DNA of 64,000 bases, from contig NZ_PNOS01000021.1 in the NCBI RefSeq assembly GCF_002869745.1, positions 1 through 64,000 on the forward strand, in the 5' to 3' direction. Within the stretch, counting starts at the first letter, position 1. Each line of letters opens with the position of its first letter. Under the pieces are notes generated by a model. That model was not told where the DNA came from. It ran no database searches and was given only the letters and a program-made list of their open reading frames with translations. The translations under genes were made by a program, and so were the position numbers. Origin of the DNA: Oceaniglobus roseus. GTDB taxonomy: Bacteria > Pseudomonadota > Alphaproteobacteria > Rhodobacterales > Rhodobacteraceae. This document shows positions 19,391-30,013 of this stretch, one piece after another.

Positions 19391-21565
19391 ATGAACCTGA
19401 CCGATTTCCTCGAAGCGCCCTTCCCCGACCCCGTTCCCCTCGACGGGGAGGACCTGAGCGGCCCCGCACGCTTCTTCAACCGCGAGCTCAGCTGGCTCCA
19501 GTTCAACTGGCGCGTCCTGGAAGAGGCGGGCAATCCGCGGGTGCCGCTGCTGGAGCGGCTGCGCTTCCTGTCGATCAGCGCGACCAACCTCGACGAGTTC
19601 TACACCGTGCGTGTCGCGGGCCTGCGCGAGCTGGCGCAGGCGGGCAACACCACCCCCGCCGCCGACGGCCGCACCCCGGCCGAGCAGCTGGCGCTGATCA
19701 ACGTCGACGCCCGCCGCCTGATGGAGCGCCAGCAGGCCGCCTATGTCGAGCTGAAGGCGATGCTGGAGCAGGAGAACATCCACCTGCTGACCCGCCACGG
19801 ACTCGACAGGGCCGACCGGGAGTTCCTCGAGGAGGTGTTCCTGGACCAGGTGTTCCCGATCCTGTCGCCGCTGGCCATCGACCCGGCGCACCCGTTCCCG
19901 TTCATCCCGAACACCGGCTATTCGCTGGCGCTCCAGCTCGAACGCACCGCCGACAAGCGCAAGCTGCGCGCGCTCCTGCCGATCCCGCAGCAGATCGACC
20001 GCTTCATCCGCCTCCCCGCCCCGCCGGGCGCGCAACGCTTCCTGCCGCTGGAAGAGCTGCTGCTCCTCAGGATCTCCTCGCTCTATCCGGGCTATGCCGA
20101 GAAGGACAGCTGCACCTTCCGCGTCCTGCGCGACAGCGATCTCGAGGTCGAGGACGAGGCCGAGGACCTGGTGCGCGAGTTCGAGGTGGCGCTGAAACGG
20201 CGTCGGCGGGGCGAGGTGGTGCGCCTGACGATCTCGGCCGGGGCGCCCGCCGCGCTGCGCCGGATCATCATGGACGAACTGCCCGTGCGCGAGGACGAGG
20301 TGGTCGAGATCGACGGCATGATCGGCATGTCGGACCTGAAGGAGCTGGTGCTGGACGAACGCCCCGACCTGCTCTGGCCCTCCTTCACGCCACGGGTGCC
20401 CGAGCGGGTGCAGGACCACGACGGCGACATGTTCGCGGCGATCCGCCAGAAGGACATGCTGCTGCACCACCCCTACGAGACCTTCGACATGGTGATCCGC
20501 TTCCTCGCGCAGGCGGCGAACGATCCCGATGTCGTCGCGATCAAGCAGACCCTCTATCGCACCTCGCGCAACTCGCCCATCGTGCAGGCGCTGTGCGACG
20601 CGGCCGAGCAGGGCAAGTCGGTCACCGCGCTGGTGGAGCTGAAGGCCCGCTTCGACGAGGCCGCCAACATCGCCCAGTCGCGGCGGCTGGAGCGGGCGGG
20701 CGCCCATGTCGTCTACGGCTTCCTGAACTACAAGACCCATGCCAAGATCTCGACCGTGGTGCGGCGCGAGGGCTCGAAGCTCGTCACCTATACCCACTAC
20801 GGCACCGGCAACTATCACCCGATCACCGCCCGCATCTACACCGACCTGTCGCTGTTCACCTGCGACCCCGCCCTCGGGCGCGACGCGACGCGGGTGTTCA
20901 ACTATCTCTCGGGCTATGCCCAGCCCGACACGCTGGAAAACCTCGCGATCTCGCCCCTGACGCTGAAGTCTTCGCTGATCGAGCGCATCGGCCAGGAGGC
21001 GGAGCACGCCAGGAACGGCAAGCCCGCGGCGATCTGGGCGAAGATGAACTCGCTGGTGGACGCCGACGTGATCGACGCGCTCTATGCCGCGTCGCAGGCG
21101 GGGGTGAAGATCAGCCTCGTGGTGCGCGGCATCTGCGGGCTGCGTCCCGGGGTGAAGGGCCTGTCCGAGAACATCCGCGTCAAGTCCATCGTCGGCCGGT
21201 TCCTCGAACACTCGCGCATCGTCTGCTTCGGCAACGGCCATGCGCTGCCCTCGAAGAAGGCGCGGGTCTTCATCTCGTCCGCCGACTGGATGGGACGGAA
21301 CCTGGTGCGCCGGGTCGAGACGCTGGTGGAATGCACCAATCCCACCGTGAAGGCGCAGATCGTGAGCCAGATCATGGCGGCGAACATGGCCGACACGGCG
21401 CAGAGCTGGCTGATCGCCGCCGACGGCACCGCCGCCCGCCTTCCCTTCGAGGGCGAGGGCACGCCGTTCAGCTGCCACCGCTTCTTCATGGAGAACCCCT
21501 CGCTCTCGGGCCGCGGCTCGGCCGGGGCGAGCGACGTGCCGGCCCTGACCCACTCCGAGGACTGA
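19391..21565 (+). CDS. ppk1: Polyphosphate kinase 1
   Basis: A 724-residue PPK1, which reversibly polymerises the gamma-phosphate of ATP into polyphosphate. The N-terminal domain starts with [19 protein letters not shown], the head domain follows, and the two C-terminal phospholipase-D-like domains carry [10 protein letters not shown] with the phosphorylated histidine and the later block [18 protein letters not shown]. The length is normal. In most relatives ppx follows directly; here two unrelated genes intervene before ppx at 23341. Confidence 0.97.
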   Translation: MNLTDFLEAPFPDPVPLDGEDLSGPARFFNRELSWLQFNWRVLEEAGNPRVPLLERLRFLSISATNLDEFYTVRVAGLRELAQAGNTTPAADGRTPAEQLALINVDARRLMERQQAAYVELKAMLEQENIHLLTRHGLDRADREFLEEVFLDQVFPILSPLAIDPAHPFPFIPNTGYSLALQLERTADKRKLRALLPIPQQIDRFIRLPAPPGAQRFLPLEELLLLRISSLYPGYAEKDSCTFRVLRDSDLEVEDEAEDLVREFEVALKRRRRGEVVRLTISAGAPAALRRIIMDELPVREDEVVEIDGMIGMSDLKELVLDERPDLLWPSFTPRVPERVQDHDGDMFAAIRQKDMLLHHPYETFDMVIRFLAQAANDPDVVAIKQTLYRTSRNSPIVQALCDAAEQGKSVTALVELKARFDEAANIAQSRRLERAGAHVVYGFLNYKTHAKISTVVRREGSKLVTYTHYGTGNYHPITARIYTDLSLFTCDPALGRDATRVFNYLSGYAQPDTLENLAISPLTLKSSLIERIGQEAEHARNGKPAAIWAKMNSLVDADVIDALYAASQAGVKISLVVRGICGLRPGVKGLSENIRVKSIVGRFLEHSRIVCFGNGHALPSKKARVFISSADWMGRNLVRRVETLVECTNPTVKAQIVSQIMAANMADTAQSWLIAADGTAARLPFEGEGTPFSCHRFFMENPSLSGRGSAGASDVPALTHSED

Positions 21566-21635
21566 ACCGGCATCCCCCGACCTTGACCCCGCCCGCCCGG
21601 ACCGGGATGCTCGGATGCAAACGGGGGAGAGGGCG

Positions 21636-22628
21636 ATGAAGGCCGTCAGGCTGTTCGGCACCGGGAATCTCGGGTGCGTGGAGGTGGAGCCGCCCGTTCC
21701 GGGGCCAGGCGAGGTGCTGGTCAGGGTCGAGGCCGCGGGCATCTGCGGCACCGACCGTCACCTTTTCAGGGGAGAGTTTCCCTGCACCCCGCCCGTCACC
21801 CTCGGCCACGAGTTCTGCGGCACCGTCACCGCGCTCGGCCCCGGCGCGGGCGGCATCGCGGTCGGCGACCGGATCACCTGCGACCCGAACATCGCCTGCG
21901 GCACCTGCGAACAGTGCGCCCGGGGGCGCGTCAACCTGTGCGAGCGCCTCGTCGCCATCGGCATCCACCGCGACGGCGGTTTCGCCGAGCGGGTGGCGAT
22001 CCCCGCCCACCGCGCCTTCGTCCTGCCCGCGGACCTCGATCCCACTCACGGCGCCATGGCCGAACCGCTGGCCTGCTGCCTGCACGGCATCGACCGCGGC
22101 GCGCCCCGGGCGGGCGAGAGGGTGCTGGTGATGGGTGGCGGGGTGATCGGTCTTCTGTGCCAGCAACTCGCCCGGCTTGCGGGCGCCGACGTCACCGTGC
22201 TTACCCGCAGCGCCGAGAAGCAGACGCTGGCGGAGGCCCTCGGCGGCAGGGTCGCCGGAACGCCCGAGGCGGCGCTGGCGGCCGCGCCGAAGGGTTATGA
22301 CCTGGTGCTGGAATGCGCGGGCGTGCCCGACACCGTCGCCGCCGCGCCGGCGCTGACCCGGAACGGCGGGCGGATCGTGATCCTCGGCGTGCTGCCGCAG
22401 GGCGCGAGGGTGCAACTCGAACCCTTCGACCTCCTGTTCCGCGAGATCGACGTGATGACGAGCTTCCTGAACCCCTTCACCCAGGGCCGGGCCGCCGCGC
22501 TGATCGCCTCGGGCCGCCTCAACCTCGCGCCGCTGGTCAGCCGGACGATCACGCTGGAGGACGCCCCGGCCGCCATCACGAACCCGCCCGCGCGCGGCGA
22601 GATCCGCACGATGATCGTCCCCGCCTGA
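21636..22628 (+). CDS. Zinc-dependent medium-chain alcohol/polyol dehydrogenase
   Basis: A 330-residue MDR-family dehydrogenase. It has the catalytic zinc ligands in GICGTDRHLF and GHEFCG, a structural-zinc loop with four cysteines (CGTCEQCARGRVNLC), and a nucleotide-binding glycine motif VLVMGGGVIGLLCQQLA. The pattern is that of sorbitol, threonine and related polyol dehydrogenases; the substrate is not assignable. A purine-rich GGGGGAGAGGG precedes the ATG at 21636. It separates ppk1 from ppx. Confidence 0.92.
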   Translation: MKAVRLFGTGNLGCVEVEPPVPGPGEVLVRVEAAGICGTDRHLFRGEFPCTPPVTLGHEFCGTVTALGPGAGGIAVGDRITCDPNIACGTCEQCARGRVNLCERLVAIGIHRDGGFAERVAIPAHRAFVLPADLDPTHGAMAEPLACCLHGIDRGAPRAGERVLVMGGGVIGLLCQQLARLAGADVTVLTRSAEKQTLAEALGGRVAGTPEAALAAAPKGYDLVLECAGVPDTVAAAPALTRNGGRIVILGVLPQGARVQLEPFDLLFREIDVMTSFLNPFTQGRAAALIASGRLNLAPLVSRTITLEDAPAAITNPPARGEIRTMIVPA

Positions 22629-22631
22629 CCC

Positions 22632-23183
22632 TCAGGCCGCCGGGAACCCGGTGTCGAGCCCGTCGATGCTCCGGCCGTTCTTCTCGGCCCAGTAGGCGCG
22701 CAGGCCCTCCTCGCCCTTGTTCTCGTGCCAGTTCTCCAGCGACGGCCGCTCGCCTGCGTATTCGAACAGCGGCACGCCGTAGCCGCAGGAGGTCTGCACC
22801 AGGTCGATGTCGAGCCGCACGATCTGCCGCGTGCCCAGCGGCGCCTCGCCGTAATGCGCCGTGATCATCGCGTCGAAGGCATCGGTCCCGACGAACAGCG
22901 AGGTTCCGCGCCCGTACATGCGCAGGATCAGCGGCGGCCCCTCCACGGCGCAAAGCATCAGCGTCAGCCGCCCGTCCGCCCTCAGGTGCGCCGCCGTCTC
23001 CATCCCGCTGCCGGTGCGGTCGAGGTAGATCGCCGTCTTCCCGTCCACGATCCGGAGCGCCGCGCCCTCGCGCGGCGAGATGTTGACCCGCGTGCCGGGC
23101 GCCGCGGAGGCGGCGAAGAAGATCTTCTGCTGCGCGATGAAGGCGCGATGCGCCTCGGTCAGGGCATCGAATTGCTTGGCCAC
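22632..23183 (-). CDS. Pyridoxamine 5'-phosphate oxidase-fold flavoprotein
   Basis: A 183-residue split-barrel flavin-binding protein. Typical are FFAASAAPGTRVNISPREG at the N terminus, DRTGSGMETAAHLRADGRLTLM in the middle and the C-terminal YGVPLFEYAGERPSLENW. It differs from true PdxH and resembles the uncharacterised PNPOx-like family common in Rhodobacterales. The start is GTG 23183 with AGGAG 7 bases upstream. It is transcribed against ppk1 and ppx, which lie either side. Confidence 0.85.
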   Translation of the reverse strand: MAKQFDALTEAHRAFIAQQKIFFAASAAPGTRVNISPREGAALRIVDGKTAIYLDRTGSGMETAAHLRADGRLTLMLCAVEGPPLILRMYGRGTSLFVGTDAFDAMITAHYGEAPLGTRQIVRLDIDLVQTSCGYGVPLFEYAGERPSLENWHENKGEEGLRAYWAEKNGRSIDGLDTGFPAA

Positions 23184-23340
23184 GGCTTTCTCCTGTCGGA
23201 CTCTCTGCGCGCCCACCATGGCAAGGATCGCCGCCCGCCGGAAGGCCCCGGCCACCCCCATGCCGACCCGCTGCATTGACCTCGCCCCCCTCCCGAGTCA
23301 GTGTCCGGGGTGCAATCCGCGACCGCCAGGGGGAATGTCG

Positions 23341-24897
23341 ATGGACGACGGCATGCAGGAACCGGCCGAGGACTGGGGGCCGTTCGGTCGGCCGCTGTTC
23401 AATGACGAGACCCGCCGCGCCCTCAGCCGGGTCGGAGTCGTCGACGTCGGCTCGAACTCCGTCCGCATGGTGGTGTTCGACGGCGCCGCCCGCTCCCCCG
23501 CCTATTTCTTCAACGAGAAGGTGATGGCCGGCCTTGGTGCGGGCTTCACCGAAACCGGCAAGCTGAACCCCGAGGGCCGCCGCCGCGCCATGGCCGCGCT
23601 GAAACGCTTCCGCCGCCTTGCCGAAGACATGGGCGCCATGCCGCTGACCGTCGTCGCCACCGCGGCGATGCGCGAGGCGGCGGACGGCCCCGCCTTCCGG
23701 GCCGAGGTCGAGGCGGAAACCGGCCTCAAGATGTGGGTGGTCGACGGGCGCGAGGAGGCGCGGCTCTCGGCCCAGGGCGTGCTTCTCGGCTGGCCCGGCG
23801 CCTACGGCATGGTCTGCGACATCGGCGGATCATCGATGGAGCTGGCCCAGATCGCCGAGGGCCGCGTCGGCAAGCGCTTCACCTCCGCCCTCGGGCCACT
23901 GCGCCTGCAGGGCATCGAAGGCGGCAAGAAGGCGGTGAAGGCCGAGATCGCGGACACCATCGACCGCCTCGCCACCGAGATGGGGGTGGACCACAAGCGG
24001 ATGTTCCTCGTCGGCGGCTCATGGCGCGCCATCGGGCGGCTCGACATGGAGCGGCGGAAGTACCCGCTGCACGTCCAGCACGAATACCGCATGACCCCGC
24101 AGGGCATCGCCGACACGCTGAAGTACATCGAGGAAACGCCGCTCGACTCCCTACGCGCCATGACCGGCATCGGCGAGGCGCGGATGTCCCTCGTCCCCCT
24201 CGCCGCCATGGTGCTGAAGCAGATGGTGCGCCGCTTCAAGCCGCGCGACATCGCCATCTCCAGCTACGGCATCCGCGAGGGAATGCTCTACGAACAGATG
24301 CCCCGCGCCCTTCGTGAACGCGACCCGCTGATCGAGGCCTGCCGCTTCGCCGAGCAGAAGGACGCCCGTTTCCCGGGCTTCGGCCGCTCGCTCTACAAGT
24401 TCCTGCTGCCGCTGTTCAAGTCCGAGCCGGAAAGCCGTCTCCGGATCATCCGCGCCGCCTGCCTGCTGCACGACGTCAGCTGGCGCGCCCACCCCGACTA
24501 CCGCCACGAGGCCTGCTTCGACAACGCCACCCGCGCCAACCTCGGCGGCCTCACCCATTCCGAGCGGGTGTTCCTCGGCCTCGCGCTGCTCCACCGCTAC
24601 AAGTCCTCGCGCAGCGGCTCGCGCTTCGAGCCGATGATCGAGCTGCTGGACCCGAAGGAGATCGCACAGGCCGAGGTCCTGGGGCGCGCCATGCGCTTCG
24701 GCGCCATGTTCTCGGCCGATCAGCCCGGCTCGCTCGGGGAACTGCGCTGGTTCCCGAAGAAGAAGGTGCTGGAACTCTGGCTGAACGACCACGCCCACGA
24801 CCTGTTCGGCGAAGTCGCCCGCGCCCGGTTCAACAGCCTCGTCAGCGCGCTCGGCGCCCAGAGCGAGATCAAGCGCCAGCGCTTCCGCGCCGCCTGA
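23341..24897 (+). CDS. ppx: Exopolyphosphatase (Ppx/GppA family)
   Basis: A 518-residue Ppx/GppA phosphatase that trims polyphosphate or pppGpp. The ASKHA-type phosphate loops are VGVVDVGSNSVRMVVFDG and VCDIGGSSMELAQI, and the C-terminal helical extension includes the HD-like segment ACLLHDVSWRAHPDYRHEA. I chose ATG 23341, which has AGGGGG 7 bases upstream; an ATG two codons earlier is too close. With ppk1 at 19391 it closes a polyphosphate metabolism locus. Confidence 0.95.
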   Translation: MDDGMQEPAEDWGPFGRPLFNDETRRALSRVGVVDVGSNSVRMVVFDGAARSPAYFFNEKVMAGLGAGFTETGKLNPEGRRRAMAALKRFRRLAEDMGAMPLTVVATAAMREAADGPAFRAEVEAETGLKMWVVDGREEARLSAQGVLLGWPGAYGMVCDIGGSSMELAQIAEGRVGKRFTSALGPLRLQGIEGGKKAVKAEIADTIDRLATEMGVDHKRMFLVGGSWRAIGRLDMERRKYPLHVQHEYRMTPQGIADTLKYIEETPLDSLRAMTGIGEARMSLVPLAAMVLKQMVRRFKPRDIAISSYGIREGMLYEQMPRALRERDPLIEACRFAEQKDARFPGFGRSLYKFLLPLFKSEPESRLRIIRAACLLHDVSWRAHPDYRHEACFDNATRANLGGLTHSERVFLGLALLHRYKSSRSGSRFEPMIELLDPKEIAQAEVLGRAMRFGAMFSADQPGSLGELRWFPKKKVLELWLNDHAHDLFGEVARARFNSLVSALGAQSEIKRQRFRAA

Positions 24898-24944
24898 GAG
24901 CGGGCTGAGACTGGCCTGAGCCTGGCCTCGGATTGGCCCGAGCC

Positions 24945-25283
24945 TCAGAGGTCGATCTCGGGGTTCTCGTCCGGGCTGACGGTGACCTTCGGTTCCTTCC
25001 GCCGCAGCAGGATGTCGCCGTTCTCCAGCACCTCGGGCGCCTCGTAGTTGCTGAGATCGCCGATCGAGACGCCGTTCCACTCGAGGTCGCGAAGCTGCTG
25101 CGCCAGCTCGCGCATCGACGGTCCGAACTCCTCCATCAGCCCCCGAAGGAAGGTCTTCGCCCCCTCGCCCAGCAGGTCCAGCCCCTCGCCCATGCCGCCC
25201 TGGGGCGCATCGTCCTGCGCCGGGGCGGCCAGGGGGGACAGCGCCAGCAGCGCGGCGAGAAGAGGGATCGAAAGGCGTTTCAT
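24945..25283 (-). CDS. Small exported protein of unknown function
   Basis: A 112-residue periplasmic protein: signal peptide (LSIPLLAALLALSPLAAPAQ) and an acidic mature part with GLDLLGEGAKTFLRGLMEEFGPSM, an amphipathic helix, and an ending LENGDILLRRKEPKVTVSP. Similar proteins are common in Rhodobacterales next to ppx, sometimes mislabelled as ATPases; I see no ATP-binding motif. The ATG at 25283 is chosen for the signal peptide. It ends 47 bases from ppx, convergent with it. Confidence 0.75.
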   Translation of the reverse strand: MKRLSIPLLAALLALSPLAAPAQDDAPQGGMGEGLDLLGEGAKTFLRGLMEEFGPSMRELAQQLRDLEWNGVSIGDLSNYEAPEVLENGDILLRRKEPKVTVSPDENPEIDL

Positions 25284-25321
25284 CGCCCGGAGGCTAGCAC
25301 CCGGCCCGACGAGTCGGAAGC

Positions 25322-26326
25322 TCATATGTCGATGTCGAGCGTCACGGGGAAGTGATCCGAAGCGGTCAGCAACGCCTCGCGCAGGGCGCTGTCGCGGAAA
25401 CAGGCCGCGTCCTCGAACGGGTGCCAGATCCGCCAGCGCGGATCGTGCGCCATGAGGTCCGGCGAGACCATGACGTAATCGAGCAGCGCCTGCAGCCACC
25501 GCTCCTCCTCGCGGATCCAGAAGCGCGCCGAGGTCGGCGCCGCCCCGCCGCGCCGCGCGAGGATCGCATGGGCGTGCGGATCGAACAGCCGCGCCGCGCC
25601 GTTCTCCCCCAGCACGATCTCGACCCCTGAGCGGCCGAACAGCTTCTCGTATTCGTCAAGCCCGGGACCGTCGTTGAAATCCCCGAGCACGATCAGCGGC
25701 TCGCCCGCCGCCAGGTGCCGGTCCACCCGCGCGCGAAGCCAGATGCACTGCGCCAGCCCCTTCCTGCGGTTGGCGATCGCGTCGCGCAGCGCCGCCTCGG
25801 GGGTCGGGGCGTCGCGGGGCGCCTTGCTCTTGGCATGGACCCCGATCAGCCGCAGCTCCTTCCCCGCCGCAGAGCGCAGCGCCACCTCCAGCGGCGGCTT
25901 CGACCAGACCACCGCCTCGGGCCGAGCATCGGTGTCGAGGTCCAGCAGGAAGCTCGTGTCGAACCGCGGCACGTCGGGCGCGGCCTGCGGATCGTGCCGC
26001 GCCTCCAGCACGTCGGGATCGTACATCAGCGCGATCTCCTGCTGGGTGTCGTTCGGGAAGCCGATCAGCGCCTTCCTCGCCCGGAGGCGGAAGCGCGCCG
26101 CGAACCGCTCCAGCGCCCGGACGGTCGAGCGGCGCCGCCCGTGGTCCGGCGCCTCGATCACCATCACCGCGTCGGCGTCGAGCGTGGCGAAGACCACGCC
26201 CAGCGCCATCGCCTGCGCCCGCCGGGTCACGTTCCAGCGCGCCGACCAAGCGTTGTCCTCGATCAGCCGGTCATGCCGGTCGAACAGGCTGTCGAACCAC
26301 TCGACGTTGTAGGTCGCGATCCGCAC
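25322..26326 (-). CDS. Endonuclease/exonuclease/phosphatase family protein
   Basis: A 334-residue EEP-superfamily protein. The characteristic pieces are the N-terminal ATYNVEWFDSLF with the metal-coordinating Asn and Glu, LGDFNDGPG in the middle and the terminal ASDHFPVTLDI with the catalytic Asp-His. There is no signal peptide. Members cut phosphodiester bonds in DNA, RNA or phospholipids, so the substrate is undefined. Translation begins at a GTG directly abutting the stop of the DjlA-like gene, which implies coupling. Confidence 0.87.
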   Translation of the reverse strand: MRIATYNVEWFDSLFDRHDRLIEDNAWSARWNVTRRAQAMALGVVFATLDADAVMVIEAPDHGRRRSTVRALERFAARFRLRARKALIGFPNDTQQEIALMYDPDVLEARHDPQAAPDVPRFDTSFLLDLDTDARPEAVVWSKPPLEVALRSAAGKELRLIGVHAKSKAPRDAPTPEAALRDAIANRRKGLAQCIWLRARVDRHLAAGEPLIVLGDFNDGPGLDEYEKLFGRSGVEIVLGENGAARLFDPHAHAILARRGGAAPTSARFWIREEERWLQALLDYVMVSPDLMAHDPRWRIWHPFEDAACFRDSALREALLTASDHFPVTLDIDI

Positions 26327-27016
26327 TCAGCCGGGGTGTCCGCTGCTGATCTCCTCCCAGGCGCGGTTGACCGCGATCAGCCGCTTCTCGGCCAGGCGCA
26401 CCGCCTCCTCCGGCACGCCGCGGGCCAGCATCCGGTCCGGGTGGCTCTCGCGCACCAGCTGCCGCCAGGCCGCCTTCACCTCGTCGAGCGGCGCATCGGG
26501 CGCAACCCCCAGCACGTCCCAGGGATCGGGCCGCGCATCCGGGACGAAACGCGCCCGGACGGCGCGGAACTCCCGCTCGCCCAGCCCGAAGATCCCCGCC
26601 ACCCGCTGCAGGAACTCGTCCTCGGCCGGGTGATAGCGGCCATCGGCCACGGCGATGTGGAACAGCCCCTCGATCAGGTCTGTCAGCGCCGCCCGCCCCG
26701 CGGGATCGCGGAACATCCGGCTGATCCGGCGCGCGTATTCCTCGAACCCTGCCACGTCCTGCCGGGCCAGGTTGAACACCCGCGCGGCGTTCGCCTCCTC
26801 CGCCTCGGGGATGTGGAACACCTCGCGGAAGGCCGTCACCTCGCTGCGCGTCACGGTGCCGTCGGCCTTGGCCATCTTCGCGCCGAGCGCGATCACCGCG
26901 ATGGTGAAGACCACCGAGCGTTCGGGGGGCGCCCGCAGCCTCTCGAACACGGAACTGAGGCCCTCGCCGCTGGCAAGGGCCGAAACCGCGTCCGCTATCC
27001 TGCGCCAGATCGACAT
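26327..27016 (-). CDS. DjlA-like TerB plus J-domain protein
   Basis: A 229-residue protein combining an N-terminal TerB-like helical domain (residues about 35-150, AVIALGAKMAKADGTVTRSE and HIAVADGRYHPAEDEFLQ) with a C-terminal J-domain (DPWDVLGVAPDAP and RESHPDRM with the HPD tripeptide that stimulates Hsp70). This is the soluble portion of the DjlA family; the N-terminal membrane anchor of E. coli DjlA is absent. It is presumably a DnaK co-chaperone. The endonuclease-like gene follows without any spacer. Confidence 0.9.
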   Translation of the reverse strand: MSIWRRIADAVSALASGEGLSSVFERLRAPPERSVVFTIAVIALGAKMAKADGTVTRSEVTAFREVFHIPEAEEANAARVFNLARQDVAGFEEYARRISRMFRDPAGRAALTDLIEGLFHIAVADGRYHPAEDEFLQRVAGIFGLGEREFRAVRARFVPDARPDPWDVLGVAPDAPLDEVKAAWRQLVRESHPDRMLARGVPEEAVRLAEKRLIAVNRAWEEISSGHPG

Positions 27017-27159
27017 GGCCGCCACCCTATCCCGCCCGTCCCCGGCTGTCAGGAGAAAACCGTGCCATGACAACAATCTGTGCGAAGAGTCGCAGCCCGC
27101 CGGACCGGCCCGCCCCCGGCCCGGCACGACCATGCCGCCCGAGGCCCCGGCCACCCGCC

Positions 27160-27771
27160 TCAGTCCAGCACGACGCGCCCCTTCGGCGTGGCGAACCGCG
27201 CGCGAAGCCCCGCCGGTCCGTCGGTGAAGGACACGCCCGCCACATCCCCGAAGACCTCCGCCAGGGCGGAGGCCCGCGGATGGCGCACCTCCAGCCCTTC
27301 CAGCCGACAGCCCGCCTCGGGCAGCCGGGCCGCGGGATGGGCGGCGCCCTCCCACTGGATCAGCGCGGGAGCAAGGTCGTCGAAGGGCAGCACGCCGCGC
27401 GCTGGCACCGCCATGCGCCAGGCCAGGTCGCCCCGCCTCAGCGCCATGATCTCCCCGGTCCCTCGGGGGGCCCGCGCCAGCCCCGCCGCGAGGTCGTCGC
27501 AGCGCAGGATCCAGTTCGTCAGCCGCGGCGGGCCCTCGAACCGGTCGAGGTCGAACCACCGCGGCCGCCCGGGATCCCGCCCGGCGGGATCGACGGCGAT
27601 CACTTCCAGGTAAAGCCCCGGCCCCAGCGACAGCAGCCGGTTGTGCGTGCCCATCGCCTCGTGCACCCCGCCCGGCGCGAGCGTCACGCCGAGGGCCGCC
27701 TCCACGAAGGCCACCCCATCCGCCAGGCTCGCCGCCGACACCGCCAGGTGATCCAGTTCGAACATCCGCAT
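27160..27771 (-). CDS. VOC/glyoxalase-like domain protein
   Basis: A 203-residue protein of the glyoxalase-like VOC type. The first beta-alpha-beta unit begins FELDHLAVSAASLADG with a histidine at the usual metal position, followed by GTHNRLLSLGPGLYLEVIAVDP with a glutamate. The second half is the degenerate domain seen in the large Glyoxalase_3-like family. Function is unknown. Two start codons two codons apart (27771 and 27765) both fit the GGAGAGAGG ribosome site. Confidence 0.85.
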   Translation of the reverse strand: MRMFELDHLAVSAASLADGVAFVEAALGVTLAPGGVHEAMGTHNRLLSLGPGLYLEVIAVDPAGRDPGRPRWFDLDRFEGPPRLTNWILRCDDLAAGLARAPRGTGEIMALRRGDLAWRMAVPARGVLPFDDLAPALIQWEGAAHPAARLPEAGCRLEGLEVRHPRASALAEVFGDVAGVSFTDGPAGLRARFATPKGRVVLD

Positions 27772-27816
27772 CCTCTCTCCGCTCCGCCGGTCCGGAAGGC
27801 ACGACAAGTCCCCCCG

Positions 27817-27883
27817 CCCCCCATCTTTGCTTTCCAAATATCCTCGGGGGGAATTGCCGAAGGCAAGGGGGGCGGAAGCCCCC
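27817..27883 (-). repeat. Conserved-loop 3' element, copy 2 (after the mutase gene)
   Basis: On the minus strand after the mutase stop: hairpin GGGGGC-TTCC-GCCCCC (27868-27883), hairpin TTGCC-TTC-GGCAA (27854-27866), then CCCCCC, GAGGATATTTG-GA-AAGCAAAGAT and GGGGGG (27817-27851). The C6 and G6 runs could pair as a stem around the conserved segment. Same order as the copies at 14425, 35528 and 57556. Confidence 0.75.
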
Positions 27884-27892
27884 TGCGGCGCT

Positions 27893-30013
27893 TCAGCCCC
27901 GCGCCGCCCGGATCAGGTCCAGAACCTCGCGCGCCGCCGCGGGGATGTTGGTGCCGGGCCCGAAGATCGCCTTAACCCCCGCCTCCTTCAGGAAGGCATA
28001 GTCCTGCTGCGGGATCACCCCGCCGCAGACGACCAGGATCTCGCCTGCCCCCGCCGCCTCCAGCGCCTGCACCAGCTTCGGCGCCAGCGTCCGGTGCCCC
28101 GCCGCCTGGGACGAGATGCCGATCACGTGCACGTCGTTGTCCACAGCGTCCTGCGCCGCCTCTTCAGGCGTCTGGAACAGCGGCCCCACGTCGACGTCGA
28201 AGCCGATGTCGGCGAAGGCGGTGGCGATCACCTTCGCCCCCCGGTCGTGGCCGTCCTGGCCCATCTTGACGACCAGCATCCGCGGCCGCCGTCCCTCTTC
28301 CTCGGCGAAGGCTTCCACGTCCTTCTGGATCGCCGCGAATCCCTCGTCGCCCTCGTAGGCCGAGCCGTAGACGCCTGCCAATGTCTTCACCTCCGCCCGG
28401 TGCCGCCCAAAAGCCCGCTCCATCGCCTCCGAGATCTCGCCGACCGTCGCCCGCGCCCGCGCGGCCTCCACCGCCAGCGCCAGCAGGTTGCCGGTGCCCG
28501 ACCGCGCGCCCTCCTCCAGCGCCTTCAGCGCCGCGTCGCAGGCGGCGGCGTCGCGGGTCGCGCGGATCTTCTCCAGCCGCGCCACCTGGGAGGCCCGCAC
28601 GCCCGCGTTGTCGATCACGCGGACGTCGAGGTCGTCCTCCTTCTCCAGCCGGAACCGGTTCACGCCGACGATCACCTCGTCGCCGCGGTCGATCGCCGCC
28701 TGCTTGCGCGCCGCCGCCTCCTCGATCCGGAGCTTCGGCATGCCCGAGGCCACCGCCTTCGTCATCCCGCCCATCTCGTCCACCTCCGCGATCAGCTTCT
28801 CGGCCTCGGCGATCAGGTCCGCCGTCAGCTTCTCGACGTAATACGAGCCTGCCAGCGGATCGACGACCTTGGTCACCCCCGTCTCGTGCTGCAGGATCAG
28901 CTGCGTGTTCCGGGCAATCCGGGCCGAGAAATCCGTCGGCAGGGCAATGGCTTCGTCGAAGGAGTTCGTGTGCAGCGACTGGGTACCGCCCAATACCGCG
29001 CTCATCGCCTCGTAGGCCGTGCGCACGATGTTGTTGTAGGGATCCTGTTCGGCGAGGCTCACCCCCGACGTCTGGCAATGGGTGCGCAGCACCGACGAGC
29101 CCGGCTTCTTCGGCGAAAACTCCTGCATGATCTTGTGCCACAGGAACCGTGCCGCACGAAGCTTCGCCGCCTCCATGAAGAAGTTCATGCCGATGGCGAA
29201 GAAGAACGACAGCCGCCCGGCGAAGTCGTCCACGTCCATGCCGCGCTCCACCGCCGCCTTCACGTATTCCTTGCCGTCTGCGAGGGTGAAGGCCAGCTCC
29301 TGCACGAGGTTCGCGCCGGCCTCCTGCATGTGGTAGCCCGAGATCGAGATCGAGTTGAACCGCGGCATCTCCTTCGCGGTGAATTCAATGATGTCGGCGA
29401 CGATCCGCATGCTCGGCTCGGGCGGATAGATATAGGTGTTCCGGACCATGAACTCCTTCAGGATGTCGTTCTGGATCGTCCCCGACAGGGCCGAGCGGTC
29501 CACCCCCTGCTCCTCACCGGCGACGATGAAGGAGGCCAGCACCGGGATCACCGCGCCGTTCATGGTCATCGACACGGAGATTTCACCCAGCGGGATGCCG
29601 TCGAACAGGATCTTCATGTCCTCGACCGAGTCGATGGCGACCCCCGCCTTGCCCACGTCCCCTTCGACCCGGGGGTGATCGCTGTCGTAGCCGCGGTGCG
29701 TCGCCAGATCGAAGGCGACGGAAACCCCCTGCTGCCCCGCGGCGAGGTTCCGGCGGTAGAAGGCGTTGCTCTCCTCGGCGGTGGAGAAGCCTGCATACTG
29801 GCGGATCGTCCAGGGCCGCCCGGCATACATCGTCGCCTTCGGACCGCGGGTGTAGGGCGGCAGGCCGGGCATGGAGCCGGTGTGCGCGAGCCCTTCCAGC
29901 GCCTCGGGGCCGTGGACCGGCGCCACGGCGATGCCTTCCGCCGTGTGCCAGGTCAGATCCTCCAGCGGCCGCCCCCTGAGCTCCTTCTCCGCCGTCTTCT
30001 TCCAGTCGCTCAT
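27893..30013 (-). CDS. mcm: Methylmalonyl-CoA mutase
   Basis: A 706-residue adenosylcobalamin-dependent mutase that interconverts (R)-methylmalonyl-CoA and succinyl-CoA, the last step of propionyl-CoA assimilation. The N-terminal TIM barrel carries [21 protein letters not shown] and [11 protein letters not shown]; the C-terminal B12 domain has GQDGHDRG, with His589 as lower cobalt ligand, and SSQAAGH. It is the single-polypeptide type. It lies beside pccA and pccB on the same strand, although not in one continuous operon, and is followed by a conserved 3' element. Confidence 0.97.
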   Translation of the reverse strand: MSDWKKTAEKELRGRPLEDLTWHTAEGIAVAPVHGPEALEGLAHTGSMPGLPPYTRGPKATMYAGRPWTIRQYAGFSTAEESNAFYRRNLAAGQQGVSVAFDLATHRGYDSDHPRVEGDVGKAGVAIDSVEDMKILFDGIPLGEISVSMTMNGAVIPVLASFIVAGEEQGVDRSALSGTIQNDILKEFMVRNTYIYPPEPSMRIVADIIEFTAKEMPRFNSISISGYHMQEAGANLVQELAFTLADGKEYVKAAVERGMDVDDFAGRLSFFFAIGMNFFMEAAKLRAARFLWHKIMQEFSPKKPGSSVLRTHCQTSGVSLAEQDPYNNIVRTAYEAMSAVLGGTQSLHTNSFDEAIALPTDFSARIARNTQLILQHETGVTKVVDPLAGSYYVEKLTADLIAEAEKLIAEVDEMGGMTKAVASGMPKLRIEEAAARKQAAIDRGDEVIVGVNRFRLEKEDDLDVRVIDNAGVRASQVARLEKIRATRDAAACDAALKALEEGARSGTGNLLALAVEAARARATVGEISEAMERAFGRHRAEVKTLAGVYGSAYEGDEGFAAIQKDVEAFAEEEGRRPRMLVVKMGQDGHDRGAKVIATAFADIGFDVDVGPLFQTPEEAAQDAVDNDVHVIGISSQAAGHRTLAPKLVQALEAAGAGEILVVCGGVIPQQDYAFLKEAGVKAIFGPGTNIPAAAREVLDLIRAARG

